From contig CANKUF010000036.1 in assembly GCA_947486675.1 (NCBI GenBank), forward strand, positions 1 through 7,026: a DNA stretch of 7,026 nucleotides, in the 5' to 3' direction. Shown one piece after another: positions 1 through 4,399 of this stretch (within the stretch, counting starts at the first letter, position 1; every line of letters begins with the position of its first letter). The translations under genes were made by a program, and so were the position numbers. This DNA comes from Acidimicrobiaceae bacterium. GTDB lineage: Bacteria; Actinomycetota; Acidimicrobiia; Acidimicrobiales; Ilumatobacteraceae. The notes beneath the pieces were generated by a model. The model was not told the origin of the DNA. It saw only the letters and a list, made by a program, of their open reading frames with translations, and did no database searches.

Positions 1-735
1 TGGAGAAAATTGGAAAATGCCATGACCAACTCGCTTCATTGCATCGGCAATGCCGTACAACTCATCTGGTGTTGCATTCGTTCCAGGAACAAGTTCACCG
101 CTCTTGCTGCGATGCAGTGGTGTGCGCGATGTTGAAAAACCAAGTGCGCCGGCTCGCAGCGCTTCTTCGGTCAGTTTGCTCATCTGTGCAATGTCGTCTG
201 CGGTTGCAACTTCGTTGTTTGCTCCGCGATCACCCATGACGAACGCGCGCAATGCACCGTGTGCAATTTGTGTTCCAAAGTCAATGACGTGTGGCTTGCG
301 CTCAAGCGCGTCGAGGTATTCGGGGAACGATTCCCAATCCCATGTAATTCCTTCAACCATTGCTGAACCAGGAATATCTTCAACACCCTCCATCAGTTCG
401 ATCAGCCATTGGTGGCGCTCGGGTACTGCAGGTGCAAATCCAACTCCGCAGTTGCCCATGACAGCGGTTGTTACTCCGTGCCAACTGCTTGGTGTCATCC
501 ACGGATCCCACGTTGCTTGTGCGTCGTAATGCGTGTGCACATCAACCCAACCCGGAGTAACAAGCAGTCCGTCGGCCTTGATGTGTTGGTGAGCGTGCGC
601 AGTCGAAATTTCTCCAGGCGCGGCAACTTGCGTAATCACACCGTCAACAAATGCAACGTCTGCAAGGTGCGCTGGTTGACCGGATCCATCAACAACAGTT
701 CCACCAGTGATGACGGTGGTTTTCCCTGTATTCAT
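1..735 (-). CDS. N-acyl-D-amino-acid deacylase / D-aminoacylase-like amidohydrolase (partial, 3' end outside window)
   Basis: This is the first 245 codons of a metal-dependent amidohydrolase; the reading frame runs open off the left edge. The N-terminus has the family opening ITGGTVVDGSG (residues 9-19), then PGWVDVHTHYD (61-71). The HxH pair at H67 and H69 is the expected metal-binding pair. MGNCGVGFAP (93-102) carries C96, matching the cysteine that is a zinc ligand in characterised D-aminoacylases, and a WDWESFPEYLDAL segment (132-144) is typical of this subgroup. Known members hydrolyse N-acyl-D-amino acids to a D-amino acid and a carboxylate in the cytoplasm. Relatives are usually about 480-580 residues, so more than half, including the later histidine ligands and catalytic aspartate, is not visible. 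The ATG is fixed by an in-frame TAG four codons upstream. No good Shine-Dalgarno precedes it, and it lies 34 bp after the FAH-family gene, suggesting co-transcription. Exact substrate is unknown; a hydantoinase-like role is less likely. Confidence 0.88.
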   Translation of the reverse strand, partial: MNTGKTTVITGGTVVDGSGQPAHLADVAFVDGVITQVAAPGEISTAHAHQHIKADGLLVTPGWVDVHTHYDAQATWDPWMTPSSWHGVTTAVMGNCGVGFAPAVPERHQWLIELMEGVEDIPGSAMVEGITWDWESFPEYLDALERKPHVIDFGTQIAHGALRAFVMGDRGANNEVATADDIAQMSKLTEEALRAGALGFSTSRTPLHRSKSGELVPGTNATPDELYGIADAMKRVGHGIFQFSP

Positions 736-738
736 ATG

Positions 739-764
739 AAAAATCTACCCCGATGAGGAGGGGT
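739..764 (-). terminator. Weak stem-loop plus T-run between two operon genes (possible terminator or attenuator)
   Basis: Read on the minus strand, ACCCC (764-760) can pair with GGGGT (751-747) across an 8-nt loop. Three bases later comes a run of five T (743-739), just before the ATG of the deacylase gene. The stem has only five pairs, so efficient termination is doubtful. The left arm and loop contain CCTCCT, the same as the 16S anti-Shine-Dalgarno, so the element may be chance. It could trim transcription between the FAH-family gene and the deacylase, or affect initiation at the latter. Confidence 0.3.
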
Positions 765-769
765 GAAAT

Positions 770-1621
770 TTATATACAGCGATTGGTAATGGTGCCAACG
801 CCTTCAAGCGTGGTTACCACTACGTCGCCAGGCTTCAGGTACACCTGTGGCTTGCGGCCGTGGCCTACGCCAAATGGCGAACCCGTATATATAACGTCAC
901 CAGGAAACAGCTCGACGATGGTGGACATGTAGGCAACGATGTGCGCAATGCCAAAGATCATGTCACTGGTGTGCGTGTCTTGACGCTGTTCGCCGTTCAC
1001 CGTGCAACCGAGCTGCAAGTTATCGCGCTTGTCGTTGTTTGACATGTCGGTGACCCATGGTCCGATTGGGGAGTAACCAACGCGGCTCTTTCCCAAGCTG
1101 AATTGTGGTGGTGTGCCCATGTATTGCAAGCCACGATCGGACACGTCTTGCCCGGCACAAAGACCAGCAACGTGGTCCCATGCAGCTGCTTCATCAATGT
1201 GACGTCCACCTTTGCCAACAATGATGACAAGTTCAGATTCGTAGTCAACGGTGTCGCTCAAAATTTCGATGTTTCCCGTTGGAGTGTTCAGTGAGCTTTG
1301 AAACTTTGCGAATACCAATGGGAGCGGCGGCAATGGACTGCCCATCTCTGCTGCGTGCTTGCGATAGTTCAGACCAACTGCAAACATTTGACGCGGGTTA
1401 GGAACTGGGCACGAAAGATCGGCAATGGCAACAGGCGCACCTGTGCTTGCATCAAGCGTTGCAGCAAGTTTCTTTAGCGTGTCCCAATGTGCGAAGCACT
1501 GCATCGGGTCTGCGGACAATGAGTTGTTACTGGCAGTAGCGACGTCGATTGCACGTGGCGAAGCAATGTCGCCAACAATGAACTGCGCACGACCTTTGAG
1601 ATTGGCAAGGCGAAGAGTCAT
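770..1621 (-). CDS. Fumarylacetoacetate hydrolase (FAH) family protein
   Basis: This 283-residue protein is a typical bacterial FAH-fold enzyme. The family includes 2-oxohepta-3-ene-1,7-dioate isomerases/hydratases, acylpyruvases, oxaloacetate decarboxylases and fumarylpyruvate hydrolases, all acting on C-C bonds of 2-oxo acids with a divalent metal. Residues 1-75 form the variable N-terminal domain. The FAH core starts at AVGLNYRKHAAEMG (81-94), which holds the NYxxHxxE pattern with H89 and E92 as the likely catalytic dyad. Predicted metal ligands are E128 and E130 in VDYESELVI and D159 in GQDVSD. LGKSRVGYSPIGPWV (177-190 region), GDVIYTGSPFGVG (241-253) and the C-terminal LKPGDVVVTTLEGVG are all conserved family blocks, so the enzyme should be active. 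The ATG lies 9 bp after the stop of the upstream gene, with a weak AGGT ribosome site overlapping that stop. The substrate cannot be read from sequence; a D-aminoacylase-like gene follows. Confidence 0.93.
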   Translation of the reverse strand: MTLRLANLKGRAQFIVGDIASPRAIDVATASNNSLSADPMQCFAHWDTLKKLAATLDASTGAPVAIADLSCPVPNPRQMFAVGLNYRKHAAEMGSPLPPLPLVFAKFQSSLNTPTGNIEILSDTVDYESELVIIVGKGGRHIDEAAAWDHVAGLCAGQDVSDRGLQYMGTPPQFSLGKSRVGYSPIGPWVTDMSNNDKRDNLQLGCTVNGEQRQDTHTSDMIFGIAHIVAYMSTIVELFPGDVIYTGSPFGVGHGRKPQVYLKPGDVVVTTLEGVGTITNRCI

Positions 1622-1630
1622 GACTGTGAC

Positions 1631-2233
1631 CTATACGCGACCGCGAGCGATACGGCGTTGAACTTCTGCTTGCGCGCGAGCGATTTTGTCTTTTTCTTTT
1701 CGCTCCGCACGAGCGCGCTTCTTCTCTTCTTGTGCTGCTGCGTCCTTTGTCGGTGCGGCAGTTGCGACTGCAGGTGCGTTACCAGATGATGGAATTGCAA
1801 AGCGTGGGTCGTTGTTCACCAGTTTGCGGAATCCGCCAAGTGAAACGGAAAACTGAATGGCCATAAGACGACATGCATCCAGGCTGAATTCTTCAATGAG
1901 TGATGGCAACACGTTGTTCAAGTCTTCAAGACTTGGGTCTTCCGACTTGTCGCCAAGAACTTCGATTGCCTTTTCGGTTGCTGCTTCACCAAACAACACA
2001 CCGGTGTCGAGGTAAGCCTTACGAGCCTTCATTGCTTCGCGAACTTTTGGCGCAACTGTTGCAGCATCATCAAATGTTCCTGCTGGAAGCGCAAGCACTT
2101 TGGCAAGCGCGTCGCGCAATTTTTCATCTACCGCTGCCGCCAATTTGGCGATTGACTCGTCGGAAATGGTGGTGAACACTGCCGCGTAACGACGTTCAAG
2201 CAAAATGGTGTCGCGTGAGTTGCTAACTGGCAT
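1631..2233 (-). CDS. Uncharacterised 200-aa soluble protein, helical with a basic charged tail
   Basis: I do not recognise this family. There is no signal peptide or membrane segment, so it is probably cytoplasmic. Residues 1-145 look mainly alpha-helical, with alternating acidic and hydrophobic stretches such as SDESIAKLAAAVDEKLRDAL (24-43) and a hydrophobic, Leu-rich DLNNVLPSLIEEFSL segment near 104-118. An Ala/Pro/Thr-rich linker follows at roughly 147-165. The last ~35 residues are very rich in Lys, Arg, Glu and Ala and could form a single charged helix or bind nucleic acid or an acidic partner. It has no cysteine-rich or catalytic motif and only one cysteine (in the LDACRL segment). The start is well supported: AAAAGGA lies 6 nt before the ATG. 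It is the first gene of a probable operon with the FAH-family enzyme (9-bp gap) and the deacylase, so it may be an accessory or regulator of that pathway, but no function can be assigned. Confidence 0.85.
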   Translation of the reverse strand: MPVSNSRDTILLERRYAAVFTTISDESIAKLAAAVDEKLRDALAKVLALPAGTFDDAATVAPKVREAMKARKAYLDTGVLFGEAATEKAIEVLGDKSEDPSLEDLNNVLPSLIEEFSLDACRLMAIQFSVSLGGFRKLVNNDPRFAIPSSGNAPAVATAAPTKDAAAQEEKKRARAERKEKDKIARAQAEVQRRIARGRV

Positions 2234-2343
2234 GTTGGGTCCTTTTCAATATCTGTAATGCCGCTATGAGCGACCCTTCAGTGTGTCAGGCAAGGACCCC
2301 CGTTCCTACTCAATAACCCCAATATTCGTATGCTGAGAAGGCG
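2234..2343. promoter_or_regulatory. Divergent intergenic region upstream of the minus-strand operon and ybaK
   Basis: These 110 bp separate two divergently transcribed genes and must hold a promoter for each, but I see no convincing -35/-10 pair. Visible structure: an 8-bp inverted repeat (2237-2244 with 2292-2299), whose left arm overlaps the minus-strand gene's ribosome site, and a small hairpin CGCT-ATG-AGCG at 2262-2272 inside the loop. A purine-rich GAGAAGG (2335-2341) lies just before the ybaK ATG. Confidence 0.55.
2237..2299 (-). repeat. 8-bp inverted repeat that could mask the ribosome-binding site of the 200-aa gene
   Basis: On the minus strand GGGTCCTT (2299-2292) is the exact reverse complement of AAGGACCC (2244-2237), with 47 nt between the arms. 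The second arm contains the Shine-Dalgarno core of the gene starting at 2233. If the transcript begins upstream of 2299, its leader could fold back and hide the ribosome site. Pairing is seen in the sequence; regulation is inference, and an 8-bp match at this spacing could be chance. Confidence 0.35.
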
Positions 2344-2835
2344 ATGAAGGGTGCAACTCCAGCCATGGTGATGCTTGAGCAAAGCGGCGTTGAGTTCGCC
2401 GTGCATGCCTTTGATCACGACCTGGTCGACGCCGTGGAACTTGGGTATGGAAGGGCAGCGGCACAGGCACTCGGTGTAGATGAGTCTCGAGTTTTTAAGA
2501 CGTTGCTCGCACAATCCGAAAAGTCAGCGGTTGTTGCCATTGTTCCCGTGAGTTCCCAGTTGTCGCTAAAGGCTCTTGCCTTGGTGCTTGGGGTGAAGCG
2601 ATGCGAAATGGTGCCGGCACATGATGCGCAACGAATTACTGGTTATGTCATTGGCGGAATCAGTCCATTCGGTCAGAAGAAAAAACTTGTCACCGTTGTG
2701 GATGCGTCGGCTGTTGGTTTGACAACCATGTTTGTTAGCGGCGGTCGTCGCGGGCTCGACATAGAAGTTGCACCATCTGATTTACTGCGGGTTCTCGATG
2801 CGCGGTCGGGTGCAATTGCAACAACCGAAAGTTAG
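2344..2835 (+). CDS. ybaK: YbaK/EbsC family aminoacyl-tRNA deacylase (Cys-tRNA(Pro) deacylase-like)
   Basis: The 163 residues match the YbaK/ProX family over their full length. Characterised members are cytoplasmic trans-editing enzymes that hydrolyse mischarged tRNA, classically Cys-tRNA(Pro), after prolyl-tRNA synthetase errors. Family landmarks in order: TPAMVMLEQSGVEFAVHAFDH (5-25), the RVFKTLL block (49-55) with K52 as the essential lysine, VAIVPVSSQLSLKAL (64-78), KRCEMV (85-90), TGYVIGGISPFGQKK (99-113) with the conserved GGxSP loop, and VSGGRRGLDIEVAPSDL (131-147). Length is normal and no key motif is missing. The ATG at 2344 places TPA near the N-terminus as in relatives and has a purine-rich GAGAAGG upstream; later in-frame ATGs would remove conserved sequence. 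It is transcribed divergently from the operon on its left, and its TAG overlaps the stop codon of the gene on its right. Substrate specificity (Cys-tRNA versus another mischarged tRNA) is inferred only from the family. Confidence 0.94.
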   Translation: MKGATPAMVMLEQSGVEFAVHAFDHDLVDAVELGYGRAAAQALGVDESRVFKTLLAQSEKSAVVAIVPVSSQLSLKALALVLGVKRCEMVPAHDAQRITGYVIGGISPFGQKKKLVTVVDASAVGLTTMFVSGGRRGLDIEVAPSDLLRVLDARSGAIATTES

Positions 2836-3671
2836 TTGGTGACCAAAGCCTGCACTTCGCGGACAGCTATTTGATGGCTTGCTGCAAACGTGAAGTCACC
2901 AACCGTTCCGCGCGTGCCGAGGCTTGTGGTGTACGTAATGTGCCACTGCACCGAGAGTTTTGCGGGGAATGCGCCAGTTGGATGCATAGATGAGGAATGT
3001 GAGTAGGTGTACATACATTTGCTATTCATGCGGTCACCAAACATTTCTATCCATGGCAGTCCTGGTCCATCGCATGAAACCGGCCCAGAACCAAGCGCTC
3101 CATCGCCGGGATCGAAAATGAGTTTCTTCGGAGTTGCTGTTGTGGTAACCGAAATGTAACCAGCAGGTGTTGGCACGCCTGCAGTTGCACTCACCGGCAC
3201 CCACATCAATGGGTTAACCCAAAACCATGTTCCTAATTTGACTACGCCACGCTGAGCCGGTGGCGCAAAGTTTCCCCACGGTGCGGGAATGTTGTCGTAG
3301 ACAACTGACGTTGCTTGTTGCGCAAGTTGTGCAGTGGACACTTGCGGTATCCAGTGGAAGGTTGTTGCGGGAGTGCGATTGAAACAGGTGTATTCAAAGA
3401 GGCGATAGGTCATGCCTCCCGAAACTTTTTGAACCTCAGTTCCGTTTCCTGAGTGTGCATCATGGGGAATAGCAATGGACCATTCGCAGTCTTCTGACGC
3501 ACCAGAACTTCCTGGCGCTGCGCCGTATTGAATACCGGCCATGATTTGATTGCCAGTAATTCCTGCAGTGCTAGTTGAACTTCCACCGATGGAATCGCCA
3601 GCATGGGTTTCGCTTGGTAGTACACCAATAAATACGACAACTGTTGCAATCATCAGTTTGCGAATCCACAT
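2832..3671 (-). CDS. Secreted protein with actinobacterial PKD-like C-terminal domain
   Basis: This is a 279-residue exported protein. I chose the ATG at 3669-3671 because GGAG (3682-3679) lies 7 nt upstream and because it starts a clean signal peptide: charged MWIRK, hydrophobic LMIATVVVFIGVL, and THA before a likely cut at A24. An ATG at 3722 would bury the signal behind 17 polar residues. The mature protein has a Ser/Gly/Thr-rich start (25-60), a middle part rich in Trp, Pro and Gly, and a C-terminal region with FDPGDG (186-191), SCDGPGLPW (199-207), CMYTYSHSSS (219-228), then alternating beta strands ending in IAVREVQALVTN (268-279). This resembles PKD-like secreted proteins I remember in many Actinobacteria, including some near Tad pilus genes. 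Four cysteines (62, 96, 200, 219) could form two disulfides. It overlaps the upstream lipoprotein gene by 19 bp. Role unknown; cell-surface binding or assembly is a guess. Confidence 0.85.
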   Translation of the reverse strand: MWIRKLMIATVVVFIGVLPSETHAGDSIGGSSTSTAGITGNQIMAGIQYGAAPGSSGASEDCEWSIAIPHDAHSGNGTEVQKVSGGMTYRLFEYTCFNRTPATTFHWIPQVSTAQLAQQATSVVYDNIPAPWGNFAPPAQRGVVKLGTWFWVNPLMWVPVSATAGVPTPAGYISVTTTATPKKLIFDPGDGALGSGPVSCDGPGLPWIEMFGDRMNSKCMYTYSHSSSMHPTGAFPAKLSVQWHITYTTSLGTRGTVGDFTFAASHQIAVREVQALVTN

Positions 3672-4282
3672 ATGTCTGCTCCGATCTTTCGTTGAGTGGC
3701 CGTGGAAGAAACCCACTTCCATGTTCCTTGGTCAAGTTGTACGTTCCACACCATGAATGCCGAAATGACTGAATCGTCAAACACAATGTCGTCGGCAGCA
3801 CTGTCGATCTGACCAGAATCGAACAGCACTACCGAGTCAAAGATGCATGTGTGCACGGTTGCGCGAAAAGTGTCAATCATTTCTACAGATTCAATTCGCA
3901 CTCGTAACTTGCCGGCATCTACGCGCGTATAGAGATGTCCGACAACGCGCTCAGCCATGATTGTCGTAAGCGAGTTAAAGAGTGGACTGCCTTTCACAGC
4001 CATTTGTGCAATGGGGCATTGTTCTGGAGTTCGGCCGCATTGCGCGCGCTGCTCGTAAATGAGACTGAAGTCGCTCACAACGCGCTTGGTGACGTCGGAG
4101 CTGTTGGCCACTACCGACTCAACACGTTCGCTTGGTGCAATGGTCGTGGTGGTCGACGCTGATGCCGCAAAAGTTGTTGTCACGGTGTTGAACGTCAGTT
4201 CATCACTCGGTGCACCGCAACTTGTTGCAAGAGCGATAAGAGGTACGCCGTAGCGCAAGTACCGCATAAAAAAGTTGGACAT
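3653..4282 (-). CDS. Probable Thr-rich lipoprotein with NTF2-like-looking C-terminal domain
   Basis: This is a 209-residue exported protein of unknown function. The ATG at 4280-4282 is chosen because GGAGG (4292-4288) lies 5 nt upstream; the longer frame would need a TTG at 4312. MSNFFMRYLRYGVPLIALATSC gives a charged start, a hydrophobic core and C22 as probable lipidation site. The lipobox LATSC is acceptable but not ideal, so an ordinary signal peptide is possible. A Thr/Ser/Ala-rich linker follows (30-50), typical of proteins tethered outside an actinobacterial membrane. Residues 55-209 start with a helix, then SPLFNSLTTIMAERV (99-113), then several beta strands (RVRIESVEMI, RATVHTCIFDSVVLF, AFMVWNVQL, TWKWVSSTATQRK). 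This order resembles a small NTF2-like alpha+beta cone, but that is inference. Further cysteines at 82, 89, 146 and 205 may form disulfides. It is first in a two-gene unit with the secreted PKD-like gene and diverges from helD. Confidence 0.82.
   Translation of the reverse strand: MSNFFMRYLRYGVPLIALATSCGAPSDELTFNTVTTTFAASASTTTTIAPSERVESVVANSSDVTKRVVSDFSLIYEQRAQCGRTPEQCPIAQMAVKGSPLFNSLTTIMAERVVGHLYTRVDAGKLRVRIESVEMIDTFRATVHTCIFDSVVLFDSGQIDSAADDIVFDDSVISAFMVWNVQLDQGTWKWVSSTATQRKIGADICGFAN
3679..3682 (-). promoter_or_regulatory. Shine-Dalgarno (GGAG) deciding the start of the secreted PKD-like gene
   Basis: GGAG on the minus strand sits 7 nt before the ATG at 3671 and inside the coding region of the preceding lipoprotein gene. 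This supports an internal start with a 19-bp gene overlap, rather than the longer frame from 3722. The bases between it and the ATG (CAGACAT) are almost the same as those at the lipoprotein gene's own start. Confidence 0.75.
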
Positions 4283-4287
4283 GTCTG

Positions 4288-4292
4288 CCTCC
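4288..4292 (-). promoter_or_regulatory. Shine-Dalgarno (GGAGG) deciding the start of the Thr-rich lipoprotein gene
   Basis: A perfect GGAGG on the minus strand lies 5 nt before the ATG at 4282. It selects this ATG over the in-frame TTG at 4312 and puts the signal peptide at the very N-terminus. Confidence 0.8.
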
Positions 4293-4337
4293 GCCGATGC
4301 AGGATTTGCCAATAGTGATGTGGACGAAATGTGTATG

Positions 4338-4367
4338 TGGATACTGCCAAAAATTTGGGATTTTCAA
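4338..4367 (-). promoter_or_regulatory. Candidate sigma70-type promoter for the lipoprotein/PKD-like gene pair
   Basis: On the minus strand TTGAAA (4367-4362) and TATCCA (4343-4338) are separated by 18 nt, which fits a housekeeping promoter. Transcription would start near 4331, leaving a leader of about 48 nt with the GGAGG site near its end. It lies in the only gap between two divergent genes, where a promoter is required. Confidence 0.45.
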
Positions 4368-4370
4368 AAA

Positions 4371-4397
4371 TTGACGATTGGGATCTGACGGTAGAGT
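4371..4397 (+). promoter_or_regulatory. Possible promoter for the helD-like gene
   Basis: TTGACG (4371-4376) and TAGAGT (4392-4397) are spaced by 15 nt, shorter than ideal. Transcription would start near 4404, which would imply an almost leaderless start at the ATG at 4412 rather than 4400. If real, it begins 3 bp beyond the -35 box of the opposite promoter, so the two could compete. Confidence 0.25.
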
Positions 4398-4399
4398 TG

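Noticed and set aside
50..529. Plus-strand open frame of 159 codons
   Set aside because: It lies antisense within the well-supported deacylase coding region, has no family resemblance and no ribosome site; it is a shadow of the real gene.
3672..3722. Longer N-terminus for the secreted PKD-like protein from ATG 3722
   Set aside because: It would place 17 polar residues before the signal peptide and lacks a good ribosome site, whereas ATG 3671 has GGAG at ideal spacing.
4150..4190. Low-complexity repeat encoding the Thr/Ala-rich stretch of the lipoprotein
   Set aside because: It is a compositional linker without exact tandem units, common in actinobacterial surface proteins, so it is not listed as a DNA repeat.
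4331..4399. GTG start at 4331 for the helD-like gene
   Set aside because: The added 23 residues show no family resemblance, have no good Shine-Dalgarno, and would overlap the candidate promoter of the divergent gene.
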